From NCBI GenBank assembly GCA_947629835.1, contig CANRFH010000007.1, forward strand, positions 1 through 46,332: a stretch of 46,332 nucleotides of DNA. Direction: 5' to 3'. The translations under genes were made by a program, and so were the position numbers. The notes under the pieces are model-generated. The model ran no database searches and was not told the origin of the DNA. It saw only the letters and a list, made by a program, of their open reading frames with translations. This document shows positions 9,190 to 17,890 of the stretch, piece by piece; position 1 is the first letter of the stretch; every line of letters begins with the position of its first letter. Source of the DNA: an uncultured Clostridia bacterium (GTDB taxonomy: Bacteria > Bacillota > Clostridia > TANB77 > CAG-508).

Positions 9190-11385
9190 ATGAATAAATT
9201 TAGAAATAAAAGAAATATATCATTGAAAAAAATACTAGTTACATTTATGTTATGTGCAATCATGATTGTTTTTTTAATTAATTATGTGATGCCAAGAATA
9301 CAAGGAATATCAGGAAATCAAAAAATATATCAGATAGATAATGAACTAGTTTTAGATACTGCATTAGCAAGTAAAATAAAAGCAATAAATTATGGAGATT
9401 GGGCAGAATATGCAGTTGATTTAAATGATGATGGTATATATACAAATGATTGGAAAATATTTTACAATGATGGAAAAAATGTGTATTTGATAGCAGCAGA
9501 TTATCTAGATAATTCTAAAATTCCAGAAAGTGCAGGAATGACAACTGTTGGAAAATATAATGCATATTGGTTACCTGATAGCAATTTTGCAAATAAAACT
9601 GGAATGACAGATGTTACAAGTGATGTTGCAAATCAATTTATGCTTAGTAAATATAAAAACGATGAGGAATATAAAGATGTAACAGATATAAACTCAAAAG
9701 CAACGGCAATATTATTAGACACAAATATTTGGAAAGACTTCGCATTAGGATTTCCAGGATCATTTGCATATGGTAGCCCAACTATAGAGATGTGGGTGGC
9801 ATCTTGGAACGAAAAAGGATATGGAGAATTAAAAGACGGAGTAAAAAAAGAGGAACATTCATATCAGTTTGATTGTACTGATATTGAAACTAAAGGATAT
9901 GGCTATCAAGTTGGACAAACAGATGATGATTTAAAAGAAATCCTTAATGTTTCTAATGATTCAAGTGGATATAATGATGAATTATATTTTCCACATACTT
10001 CAAAAATAGATTCAACTGACAGATATTTCCTTTCTTCTCCTACTTTTAGAAGTTGTACAAAAAGTAACCTTTGTGGAAGAATAGCAGAATGTGTTTTAGG
10101 AGATACAGATATATTGATATCATTGACAGGAGAAACAGTTAAAGCAAAAGATTTGCAAAAAGATGATAGAATTGTTTATTACGATTTTGATGCACAAACA
10201 AACAAAGTTGGAACAGTACTACAAGCATATATTCATGAGAATGCAACCAATTTTGTAAGATATACATTTGATGATAATACATATCTAGAAGTAACAGATT
10301 ATCATCCAATATATACAAAAGAAGGTTGGAAATCACTAACACAAAGGCTAGGATATCCTGTACCAGAAATTGGAGATGAAGTTAAAACATCTAGCGGATA
10401 CAAAAAATTAGTAGATATAAAAGAATATGTTGGATTAGAAGATTGTTATGATTTTGCAGTGAAAACTGAGCAAAATACATATCTTTATAATTACTATGCA
10501 AATGATACACTAGTTGAAAGTTCACTTAACTATGAAGGAGTATTGCATACATATATTGATTATGAAATGGATTGCTTGGTAAGTTGTTCATACGAAGGGG
10601 ATGTAGGACGTGCAAGAATGAATGTAGATTATAGCAATGCAGCTATTCGACCAATAGTTGTATTACCAACTACAGCACCTGGATATTTAGGAGCAAACAA
10701 TATATGGCATTTAGGTATAGAGCCAGGAGAACTAATTGTACATCACTATTTAGAAAATGCAACAGAAACAACTAAAATTGCAGAAGATGAAATTACGAAC
10801 AATTTAGAGGATGGATATCATTATACAACAAATCCATTAGCAGAAGACAAATATGACACAGATAAATATGAATATACAGGAAGAACTACAGGCGACTCTA
10901 CTGAAGGAGAGATAGAATCAGGAAAAACAACAGAAGTTACGTATTGGTATAGATTAAAAAAACATAAAATAACGACGGAAGTAAATGGCACGGGAGGAAA
11001 TATAACAGGAGAAGGCGAAGATGTATGTGAAGAGGTTGTACATTTAGAGGATAGTGAAAAAGATATAGTAATTACACCGAAAGATGATTATTATATAAAA
11101 AGTATAACTATAAATGGAGAAAAAACTGAATTTACAGCTAACGCAGATGGAACTTATACTATACCTAAGTTTAAAACTATGACTCAAGATATTCATATAG
11201 TTGTAGAATTTGCAAAAAAGCAGACAAATAACCAAACACCTCCATTGACAAATGTAGATAATACTGTAACACCATCAAAAACATTACCACAAACAGGCAT
11301 ATCAAATACTATATTTATTATAATAGGATTTGTATTAATAGTTGGAATAATTTCATTTATAAAATATAAAAAAATAATGGCTTAA
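9190..11385 (+). CDS. LPXTG cell-wall-anchored surface protein with an embedded Hint (intein-like) domain
   Basis: This is a 731-aa protein. The N-terminus is basic with a hydrophobic export segment (about residues 15-33). A large extracellular domain follows, split at about residue 301 by a Hint-type module: CVLGDTDILI start, block-B-like TDYHPIYT and end NTYLYNYYANDTLVESS at about 444. The flanking segments RSCTKSNLCGRIAE and EGVLHTYIDYEMDC look like two halves of one domain. After that come a MucBP-like repeat (VHHYLENATETTKIAE, residues about 515-595), an all-beta domain, and the sorting signal LPQTG at about residue 699 with a membrane helix and basic tail. The sortase at 14218 is a plausible partner. 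The start ATG at 9190 is behind AGGTGA; an earlier ATG at 9160 is possible. No in-frame CGG. Confidence 0.8.
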   Translation: MNKFRNKRNISLKKILVTFMLCAIMIVFLINYVMPRIQGISGNQKIYQIDNELVLDTALASKIKAINYGDWAEYAVDLNDDGIYTNDWKIFYNDGKNVYLIAADYLDNSKIPESAGMTTVGKYNAYWLPDSNFANKTGMTDVTSDVANQFMLSKYKNDEEYKDVTDINSKATAILLDTNIWKDFALGFPGSFAYGSPTIEMWVASWNEKGYGELKDGVKKEEHSYQFDCTDIETKGYGYQVGQTDDDLKEILNVSNDSSGYNDELYFPHTSKIDSTDRYFLSSPTFRSCTKSNLCGRIAECVLGDTDILISLTGETVKAKDLQKDDRIVYYDFDAQTNKVGTVLQAYIHENATNFVRYTFDDNTYLEVTDYHPIYTKEGWKSLTQRLGYPVPEIGDEVKTSSGYKKLVDIKEYVGLEDCYDFAVKTEQNTYLYNYYANDTLVESSLNYEGVLHTYIDYEMDCLVSCSYEGDVGRARMNVDYSNAAIRPIVVLPTTAPGYLGANNIWHLGIEPGELIVHHYLENATETTKIAEDEITNNLEDGYHYTTNPLAEDKYDTDKYEYTGRTTGDSTEGEIESGKTTEVTYWYRLKKHKITTEVNGTGGNITGEGEDVCEEVVHLEDSEKDIVITPKDDYYIKSITINGEKTEFTANADGTYTIPKFKTMTQDIHIVVEFAKKQTNNQTPPLTNVDNTVTPSKTLPQTGISNTIFIIIGFVLIVGIISFIKYKKIMA

Positions 11386-11403
11386 TAAGTCCTAAAAAAT
11401 ATA

Positions 11404-11460
11404 CCTATTTTTAAACTACATAACCAAAGATGGAATATAGTTTAAAAATAGGATTTTTTT
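11404..11460 (+). terminator. intrinsic terminator
   Basis: CCTATTTTTAAACTA pairs with TAGTTTAAAAATAGG, followed by a T run, downstream of the LPXTG gene. Confidence 0.8.
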
Positions 11461-11490
11461 AAAAAAACTACCAATATCACTTGATAAACA

Positions 11491-11518
11491 TTGACTTTTT
11501 AGGTACTAATAGTATAAA
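11491..11518 (+). promoter_or_regulatory. SigA-type promoter for dut-alaS
   Basis: TTGACT (11491-11496), 16-nt spacer and TATAAA (11513-11518), 35 nt upstream of the dut ATG. Confidence 0.6.
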
Positions 11519-11553
11519 ATAGTAAAAGATATAAAAAGGAAAGAGGAATAAAT

Positions 11554-12013
11554 ATGGAAAAAATTAGAGGGTTTGAAGTTGCAAAAGGATTTGAAAATGC
11601 TGGAATAAATTTACCAGTAAGAAAGACAAAATATTCAGCTGGATACGATATAGAAGCGGCGGAAGATACTGTTATTCCATCATTTAAAAAAGGTATGAAT
11701 CCAACACTTATAAAAACAGGATTAAAAGCATATATGCAAGATGACGAATATTTAAAGCTATGTAATAGAAGTTCTAACCCAAAGAAAAAAGGACTTATAA
11801 TGGCAAATAGTATAGGAGTAATAGATAAAGATTATTATGGAAATCCTGATAATGACGGACATATTATGTTTGCATTTTATAACGTAAAAGAAGAAGATAC
11901 AGTTATAAAAAAAGGAGAATGCATAGGACAAGCAATTTTTGAGAAATTTTTAATAGCAGATGGAGACTTAGCTGAACGGTGAGAGACTTGGCGGCTTTGG
12001 ATCTACTAATTAG
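11554..12013 (+). CDS. dut: dUTP diphosphatase (dUTPase), with one CGG frame break
   Basis: dUTPase hydrolyses dUTP to dUMP, keeping uracil out of DNA and supplying thymidylate synthesis. Trimeric dUTPase motifs are visible: AGYDIEAAED (motif 1), NRSSNPKKKGL (motif 2), NSIGVIDKDYYGN (motif 3) and GECIGQAIFEKF (motif 4). The frame breaks at CGG 11977-11979. Skipping the C gives GAA-GGT-GAG-AGA and the P-loop-like fifth motif RLGGFGSTN, ending at 12013 and giving 152 aa. Without the shift the protein ends right after AER and lacks motif 5, which closes over the nucleotide. The first start codon of alaS lies 22 nt downstream. Confidence 0.93.
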
Positions 12014-12035
12014 ATTAAGAAAGGATATAGAAAAA

Positions 12036-13793
12036 ATGAATGCAATTGATATAAGAAATAAATTTTTAAATTATTTTAAAAGCAAGGGACACACTATAAT
12101 TCCAAGTGCTCCATTAATTCCAGAAAATGATCCATCAGTATTATTTACAACTGCTGGAATGCATCCACTTGTACCATATTTACTTGGAGAAAAACATCCA
12201 GCTGGTACAAGACTTGCAGATTATCAAAAATGTTTAAGAACAGTAGATATAGATGAAGTTGGAGATAACAGACACCTAACTTTCTTTGAGATGCTTGGAA
12301 ACTGGTCATTGGGAGATTATTTCAAAGAACAATCAATAAATTACAGTATAGAGTTTCTAACAAAAGAATTAAATATTCCAATGGAAAAACTATCTGTAAC
12401 TTGTTTTGCAGGAGATAATGACGCACCAAGAGATGAAGAAACAGCAAGCATTTGGCAAAGTGTAGGAATGCCGAAAGAAAGAATATATTATTTTGGAAAA
12501 GATGACAACTGGTGGATAGCAGGAGACGAAGGACCTTGTGGACCTGATACAGAAATATTTTATGATACAGGAAAAGAACCTTGTGGACCTCATTGTGATC
12601 CTTCTTGTGGATGCGGAAAGTATGTAGAAATCTGGAATAATGTATTTATGGAATATTACAAAAGCAAAGATGGAACATATACAAAATTAAAACAACAAAA
12701 CGTAGATACAGGTTTAGGATTAGAGAGAATAAATATGTTGTTACAAGGAAAAGAAACACCATTTGATACAGAAATCTTTAAACCTATGATGGATAAGCTA
12801 AAAGAGCTTTCAAAAAATGATAATCTACAAAGCAGAAGAATTGTTGCAGAGCATTTAAGATCTAGTATGATGATTATTGCTGATGGAGGAAAACCAAGCA
12901 ATATCGACAGAGGATATATTTTAAGAAGATTAATAAGAAGAATGATAAGACATTTAAATAAACTTGAAATAGATTTAAATTACTTGCAAGATTTAATAGA
13001 ATTAAATTTCCAAATTTTAGGAGAAATGTATCCAGAACTAATACAGAATAAAGAGAATATAATTAATACAATTATAGAGGAAAAGAACAAATTTGTTAAA
13101 ACTTTGGAAAATGGACAAAGAGAATTACAAAAGGAATTAAACAAATTAAGAGAAAATAATATTGATACACTTTCAGCAGAAACAGCATTTAAATTATATG
13201 AAACTTATGGATTTCCACCAGAAGTTACAAATGAAATTGCAAAAGAAAGCAATTTCAAGGTAGATTTAGATGGCTTTGATAAATTATTTAAAGAGCATCA
13301 AGAAAAATCAAGACTTGGATCAGAGCAAAAATTTAAAGGTGGACTCGCAGATCAAACAGAAGAAACGATAGCTTATCATACAGCAACACATCTTCTTCAT
13401 AAAGCACTTCAAATAGTTTTGGGTGAACATGCAACTCAAAAAGGTTCAAATATTACTCAGGAAAGATTAAGATTTGACTTTGCACATCCTCAAAAAGTAA
13501 CAAAAGAAGAACTAGACGAAGTAGAAAGAATAGTAAATGAACAAATTAAAAGAGATTTAAAAGTTACTTGTGAAGAAATGAGCTATGACGAAGCTGTAAA
13601 AAGCGGAGCTATGGGATTATTTACAAACAAGTATGGTGATAGAGTAAAAGTATATACAATAGGAGATTTCAGCAAAGAAATATGTGGAGGACCTCACGTA
13701 GAGCATACAGGAGTTTTAGGAACATTTAAAATAAAGAAAGAAGAGGCATCTTCTGCAGGTGTTAGACGTATTAAGGCAGTGCTAATAAAATAA
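12036..13793 (+). CDS. alaS: alanyl-tRNA synthetase, short form lacking the C-Ala domain
   Basis: This 585-aa enzyme charges tRNA-Ala. The catalytic domain is intact: FTTAGMHPLVPYLLG, KCLRTVDIDEVGDNRHLTFF, EMLGNWS and NVDTGLGLER. A Cys/His cluster CGPHCDPSCGCGKY sits inside the catalytic domain at about residues 180-195. The editing domain carries the zinc motif HTATHLLH (about residue 448) and CGGPHVEH (about residue 550). The protein stops after RRIKAVLIK, where the coiled-coil and C-Ala domain of the usual 870-aa enzyme would begin. There is no frame break or remnant downstream, so the short form looks natural. I chose ATG 12036 (behind AAAGGATAT) because the upstream extension is the frame-shifted tail of dut. 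Confidence 0.92.
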   Translation: MNAIDIRNKFLNYFKSKGHTIIPSAPLIPENDPSVLFTTAGMHPLVPYLLGEKHPAGTRLADYQKCLRTVDIDEVGDNRHLTFFEMLGNWSLGDYFKEQSINYSIEFLTKELNIPMEKLSVTCFAGDNDAPRDEETASIWQSVGMPKERIYYFGKDDNWWIAGDEGPCGPDTEIFYDTGKEPCGPHCDPSCGCGKYVEIWNNVFMEYYKSKDGTYTKLKQQNVDTGLGLERINMLLQGKETPFDTEIFKPMMDKLKELSKNDNLQSRRIVAEHLRSSMMIIADGGKPSNIDRGYILRRLIRRMIRHLNKLEIDLNYLQDLIELNFQILGEMYPELIQNKENIINTIIEEKNKFVKTLENGQRELQKELNKLRENNIDTLSAETAFKLYETYGFPPEVTNEIAKESNFKVDLDGFDKLFKEHQEKSRLGSEQKFKGGLADQTEETIAYHTATHLLHKALQIVLGEHATQKGSNITQERLRFDFAHPQKVTKEELDEVERIVNEQIKRDLKVTCEEMSYDEAVKSGAMGLFTNKYGDRVKVYTIGDFSKEICGGPHVEHTGVLGTFKIKKEEASSAGVRRIKAVLIK

Positions 13794-13806
13794 AAGGAGA
13801 AAATAT

Positions 13807-14142
13807 ATGGAAGATTGTATATTTTGTAAAATAATAAATAAAGAAATTCCATCTGATATTGTATATGAAGATGAAAATGTATTATCTTTTAAAGATATAA
13901 ACCCACAAGCACCAATTCATATTATAGTTATTCCAAAAAGGCATATGTCATCTGTATTAGAAGCAGATAGTAAGACTGTTGGAGATATTTTTGAAGCAAT
14001 AAATAAAATTGCAAAGCAAGAAAATATAGATAAAGATGGTTTTAGGGTTATTACAAACTGTGGAAAAGGTGCAGGTCAAACAGTAAATCACTTACATTTT
14101 CATATTTTAGCAGGAGCGAAACTTGACGAAAAAATGTGCTAA
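13807..14142 (+). CDS. HIT family protein (Hint-like nucleotide hydrolase)
   Basis: This 111-aa protein starts CIFCKIINKEIPSDIVYED and ends with the histidine triad HLHFHILAG, the active site of HIT nucleotide phosphoramidases and hydrolases. It has AAAGGAG 7 nt upstream of the ATG and follows alaS by 13 nt, so it is likely in the same transcript. The family is widespread; the physiological substrate in bacteria is uncertain. Confidence 0.92.
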   Translation: MEDCIFCKIINKEIPSDIVYEDENVLSFKDINPQAPIHIIVIPKRHMSSVLEADSKTVGDIFEAINKIAKQENIDKDGFRVITNCGKGAGQTVNHLHFHILAGAKLDEKMC

Positions 14143-14146
14143 AAAC

Positions 14147-14175
14147 TGTACAAATTGCGCTAAATATGTTATAAT
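14147..14175 (+). promoter_or_regulatory. putative promoter for the sortase gene
   Basis: TGTACA (14147-14152), 17-nt spacer and TATAAT (14170-14175). The -10 is perfect and the -35 weak. Confidence 0.45.
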
Positions 14176-14217
14176 ATATATATACGAACTGAACTTAAAA
14201 AGAAAGGTCGTGGTACT

Positions 14218-14913
14218 ATGTTTAATAGCAAATTTAATAATGTATTAACAATAGCATTGGTAGTAGCAATTATATTGATAGTAGTATTAATAGGGGTCTT
14301 TGGATATGCAATATATAACAAATATTATATAAATAACAAAACTAAGGAAGCGATGGATTTATTTGATCAGCAAGTTGCAGAAAATAAACCAGATAAAACT
14401 GATGATACAAATCAAACTACAGACGGAAATGTAGTTATAGGTGATGTAGCAGGAGGAAATTCAATATACAGCGATCAAAGTTCAGGAGGAAGTAGTAGTA
14501 ATTCAGTTAAACTTGGTGGGTATAATGTAATTGGTAAAATCTCAATACCAAAAATAAAAGTAGAGTATCCAATACTTGATAAACCAACAACTAAGGCATT
14601 GAAATTATCAATTGTATATTTAACCGGACCTGGAATTAATAAAGTTGGAAACACAGTCCTTCAAGGACATAATTACAAAAATGGAATGTTCTTCTCTGAT
14701 TTGAGTAAACTATCTAAAGGAGATGCAATATATTTAACAGATGCAACTGGAACAAAAATAAAATATGAAGTTTATGACAATACTACAAAAAGAGGAGACG
14801 ATGCATCTTTCTTCAACAGAGATACAGCTGGTCTAAGAGAGATAAATTTATCAACATGTACAACAGATGCTGCACTTAGAACAGTAATATTTGCGAGAGA
14901 AGTTGCAGAATAA
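14218..14913 (+). CDS. sortase, single-pass membrane cysteine transpeptidase
   Basis: This 231-aa protein has an N-terminal membrane anchor (residues about 8-34) and a low-complexity Ser/Gly/Asp linker to about residue 100. The sortase domain begins GYNVIGKISIPKIKVEYPI. Catalytic residues are visible: His in TVLQGHNY, Cys in LSTCT, and Arg in ALRTVIFARE. This triad arrangement is that of class D-like housekeeping sortases, though I cannot fix the class by eye. It would attach LPXTG proteins to peptidoglycan, and the LPQTG protein at 9190 is the obvious local candidate. Ribosome site AAAGG lies at 14203-14207. Confidence 0.85.
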   Translation: MFNSKFNNVLTIALVVAIILIVVLIGVFGYAIYNKYYINNKTKEAMDLFDQQVAENKPDKTDDTNQTTDGNVVIGDVAGGNSIYSDQSSGGSSSNSVKLGGYNVIGKISIPKIKVEYPILDKPTTKALKLSIVYLTGPGINKVGNTVLQGHNYKNGMFFSDLSKLSKGDAIYLTDATGTKIKYEVYDNTTKRGDDASFFNRDTAGLREINLSTCTTDAALRTVIFAREVAE

Positions 14914-14933
14914 TTAGAAAGGAATGTGAGAAA

Positions 14934-15185
14934 ATGGAATATAGATATAGACCACAAGGAGTTTGCTCAGCAGAAATGATAATAGAGACTGACGGAGATA
15001 TTATAAAAAATGTAAAAATAATCGGAGGATGTCCTGGAAATACACTTGGTGTAAGTAAACTTGTAGAAGGAAAAAAGATTGATGAAGTTATAAAACTTCT
15101 AAAAGGTATCCAATGTGGATTTAGAGGAACATCTTGTCCAGATCAACTTGCATTAGCATTAGAAGAAATGAAACAAAATATGTAA
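14934..15185 (+). CDS. TSCPD domain protein
   Basis: This 83-aa protein carries the diagnostic RGTSCPDQLALALEE near its C-terminus and GGCPGNTLGVSKLVEG in the middle. Such stand-alone TSCPD proteins resemble the C-terminal part of some ribonucleotide reductases, and their function is unknown. It follows the sortase by 20 nt and has its own AAAGGAATG ribosome site. A terminator follows. Confidence 0.85.
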   Translation: MEYRYRPQGVCSAEMIIETDGDIIKNVKIIGGCPGNTLGVSKLVEGKKIDEVIKLLKGIQCGFRGTSCPDQLALALEEMKQNM

Positions 15186-15210
15186 AATAGCCGATTACAA
15201 TAGAGGCTTT

Positions 15211-15247
15211 TTGGCAGACACTATCTAGAAAATAGTGTCTGTTTTAA
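15211..15247 (+). terminator. intrinsic terminator
   Basis: GCAGACACTAT / ATAGTGTCTG stem followed by TTTT, between the TSCPD gene and the convergent spoVB. It may serve both strands. Confidence 0.85.
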
Positions 15248-16767
15248 TTACTATAAATAATTCTTCTTTCTTTTATAAACTTAAATACATTAAAAGAAAA
15301 TAGCAATATTAAATAAACAAAAATGAATATTAACATCTTAAAAATCACAAAGCTAGCATTAAACTCTATAAAGTTATCAACTGCATCAAATAAAAATTTC
15401 ATTGCAAGAATAAGGATAGTAGGTACAATCACATAGGAGATATAATCAAATTTGAAATGCGTTACTTTATATAATTGAATTAAGCTAATTGTAAAATTTA
15501 AAATCTCACTAATTGCAATTATTGCTATATAGCCATATATGCCGATATATTGGAACTAATAAGTATATAAGTATAATTGTTGAAAATAGGTCAAAGATAT
15601 TGCAAAACATTACTCCTACTTGTTTATCCAACCCTCTAAGCATTGCATCAATTATTTTGTCTAAATAAATAAGAATAACAAGAGGAGAAAGAAGTATTAA
15701 AAATTCTGATATTTCTAAATTATGATAAATAAGATAACAAATTTCTTCGGTAAATGTCAAAAAGATGCCAATTACACAAATACTAAAAAAGGATGTAAAT
15801 TTAAAAACAAAACAAATAATTTTGTTCATTTTAGTAAAATCTTTTTTTATATTGTATCTTGCAAATTCTGGAATAAGAAGGCTTGCACAAGATGTGATTA
15901 TAATGCAAGGAAACATTATAATAGGCATGGTCATTCCATTGATAAGGCCATATTGTGATAGAGCCTCGTCACAAGCTTTATTATTTTTTTCAAGGCTATA
16001 TGGAATTAACATTTGCTTTATTGTATTTAGACCTGAGCGGATATATGATGTTATTGCAACAGGAAATGCTATTCTTAAAATCTTTTTTAAATAGTTTTCA
16101 TTTGGATTATATGAGTCTCTAAACATTTTCTTTCTATCTAACAAATATAGAATATAAGTTAATATAAACCCAAAAGTTGTAGCAATAGTTGTAGATAACA
16201 TCAAATATGTACAAACAATACTTAAATCTGAGTAAGGCAGAATATATAGAAAATATAATGTTAGGATAACTTGAAGGATAGCTGTTACAATTCTACTAAA
16301 CGAAGTTTTATGAACTCTCCTTACACCAGTAAAATAGCCATCAAGTGATGTGACTAATGAATTAAATGGAAGGCTAAGAGCCATAACATATATTGGCATA
16401 TTTGTAACTTTGTTATGCAAAAGTACACTTGAACAATATGGAGCAAAAATAATTAATAGGATAGAGCCAAGTAGTCCAAAACATAAGCTATAAACTATGC
16501 ATTTTCTCATTGCGATTTTTATGCCGAATTCCACCATTTCCATCTAATTCTTCTGCAACTATACGAGTCGCAGCAAGGCTTATACCAGAGTTTGCAAATG
16601 TTATAGCAAATGTATATATAGACATAATTAATTCAAATATTCCGAGAACCTTCACTACCAAGTTTATTTGCTACATATACACTGAAAAATATATTTATAG
16701 AGCTTAGGAATAAGGAGGTAATTGTTAAAATTATTGTGTTAAATAAGAAAATTTTAAGTCTGTTCAT
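15244..16767 (-). CDS. spoVB: SpoVB/MurJ-type polysaccharide flippase, with three CGG frame breaks
   Basis: Three CGG sites, at 16642-16644, 16524-16526 and 15542-15544, divide the gene. Skipping each C gives one 506-aa MATE/MOP-superfamily protein with about 14 membrane segments. The corrected N-terminus reads NKLGSEG-S-G-IFELIMSIYTF, then ISLAATRIVAEEL, both typical of stage V sporulation protein B. SpoVB-like proteins move lipid-linked precursors for spore cortex or cell-envelope synthesis. The start ATG at 16767 lies just beside the structured repeat at 16811-16966. Only the middle piece is long enough to be noticed without the shift. The gene is probably functional since all pieces are collinear and nothing is missing. 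Confidence 0.88.
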
Positions 16768-16810
16768 ATAATTATATTTATTAGTGAAGATAAATAATAT
16801 GATAAGTTAG

Positions 16811-16966
16811 AATAATAATAATAATAATAATATTTATTTTTCAAGAGACTTGTCGTTTGCAGCCTACAAATAAAATTTTTAATAAAGTAGGCTGCAAAAA
16901 GCGCCCTTCGCTACGCTCCGGTTGGTCGCTGAGACGCGTCTCTATTAAATAAATATTATTATTATT
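16811..16966. repeat. structured palindromic repeat, copy 1
   Basis: The outer arms (AATAATAATATTTATTT / AAATAAATATTATTATT) are complementary. An inner stem AGAGAC (16844-16849) / GTCTCT (16938-16943) and a 9-bp hairpin GCAGCCTAC / GTAGGCTGC follow. Then comes a GC-rich segment starting CGCCCTTCG. A second copy at 44795-44934 keeps the hairpin and core but changes both arms in a compensating way. It sits between the divergent spoVB and lexA. It could be a non-autonomous mobile element or a structured RNA. Confidence 0.8.
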
Positions 16967-16986
16967 CAAAAAAATCAAAAATTTGT

Positions 16987-17015
16987 TTGACAATTATTTG
17001 TTTTTGTGATATGAT
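16987..17015 (+). promoter_or_regulatory. SigA promoter of lexA
   Basis: Perfect TTGACA (16987-16992), 17-nt spacer and TATGAT (17010-17015). I see no clear RAAC-N4-GTTY LexA box here. Confidence 0.75.
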
Positions 17016-17046
17016 GTAAAAAACAAATTAAGAAGGAGTGATAATT

Positions 17047-17700
17047 TTGGGTAGAAGAAAGAGCACAGTAGAGCTAAATAAAAGGGAAAAAGCTATTTTA
17101 AGATTTATTGAAAAACAAATTACAAATGTCGGATATGCACCTTCTGTAAGAGAGATCGGAAAAGCAGTAGGACTTAGTTCAACTGCAACAGTTCACGGAT
17201 ATTTAGCAAAATTAGAGAAAAAAGGATATATCAAGAAAGAAAACCAAAAAGGAAGAACACTAAGATTACTAAAAGGTGGAAACCTTGAAAAGAAACAAGA
17301 AGAAAAAGATATTTATACTTCAAAAGAGCTTGTAGAAGTTCCAGTAATTGGAAAAATTACAGCAGGAGAACCAATACTTGCAGTAGAAAATATAACAGAT
17401 ACATTTCCTATACCAATAGATTTTGTTGGTAACTCAGAAAGTTTTATGCTTACTGTAAGAGGAGAAAGTATGATAGAAGCAGGTATTCTTGATGGAGATT
17501 ACATATTAGTAAAAAAACAAAATACAGCTAATAATGGAGAAATTGTTGTTGCTTTAATTGGGGAAGAAGCAACAGTTAAGACTTTCTATAAAGAAGGTGG
17601 ACATATTAGATTACAACCACAAAACTCTACAATGGATCCAATTATTGTTCCAGATTGTCAAATACTTGGAAAAGTAGCTGGTGTATTTAGAAAAATGTAA
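17047..17700 (+). CDS. lexA: LexA, SOS repressor
   Basis: This 217-aa repressor has the N-terminal winged helix ([33 protein letters not shown]) and a C-terminal S24 peptidase domain. The Ala-Gly cleavage site is in KITAGEPI, the catalytic serine in [10 protein letters not shown] and the lysine in [11 protein letters not shown]. It represses DNA-damage genes until RecA filaments trigger self-cleavage. The start is TTG 17047, eight nt after AAGGAG; the GTG at 17038 would overlap that ribosome site. recA lies 14 kb downstream in the window. Monocistronic, with its own promoter and terminator. Confidence 0.95.
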   Translation: MGRRKSTVELNKREKAILRFIEKQITNVGYAPSVREIGKAVGLSSTATVHGYLAKLEKKGYIKKENQKGRTLRLLKGGNLEKKQEEKDIYTSKELVEVPVIGKITAGEPILAVENITDTFPIPIDFVGNSESFMLTVRGESMIEAGILDGDYILVKKQNTANNGEIVVALIGEEATVKTFYKEGGHIRLQPQNSTMDPIIVPDCQILGKVAGVFRKM

Positions 17701-17713
17701 AGTTAGATATAAA

Positions 17714-17765
17714 ATAGATAGAAGTTTTTTAAAATCAAATTAAAATTTCTATCTATTTTTATATT
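17714..17765 (+). terminator. intrinsic terminator of lexA
   Basis: AAATAGATAGAA pairs with TTCTATCTATTT, followed by a U-rich tract. Confidence 0.75.
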
Positions 17766-17851
17766 TCTAAATTATATCTTATGTAATTTAAAATTAAATC
17801 TAGTGGTGAATTACCCAAAGTAAAATCAAAAGTTTTTATGCCAAAAAACTA

Positions 17852-17880
17852 TTGAGAAAAAGTTTAAAATTTGATATACT
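17852..17880 (+). promoter_or_regulatory. promoter immediately upstream of priA
   Basis: TTGAGA (17852-17857), 17-nt spacer, TATACT (17875-17880). The likely transcription start is within a few nt of the chosen priA ATG at 17891. Confidence 0.55.
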
Positions 17881-17890
17881 AACAGAAGTT

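Noticed and set aside
9160-9263. Extending gerAA to an upstream ATG at 9263
   Set aside because: The extension overlaps the start and upstream region of the divergent surface-protein gene and has no GerAA similarity; ATG 9044 is preferred.
10139-10342. Minus-strand open frames inside the surface gene and many similar ones elsewhere
   Set aside because: They lie wholly inside well-supported genes, lack ribosome sites and have shadow-type compositions.
11979-12035. Using the upstream GTG at 11979 as the start of alaS
   Set aside because: That stretch is the frame-shifted end of dut (GERLGGFGSTN in the other frame). The ATG at 12036 gives the normal AlaRS N-terminus.
16811-16966. CRISPR array or tRNA in the structured repeat
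   Set aside because: There are no regularly spaced direct repeats with unique spacers. The fold has no cloverleaf with a T loop or anticodon arm.
17000-17046. LexA box upstream of lexA
   Set aside because: Palindromic ACAATTATTTGT is present, but it does not fit RAAC-N4-GTTY; too weak to annotate.
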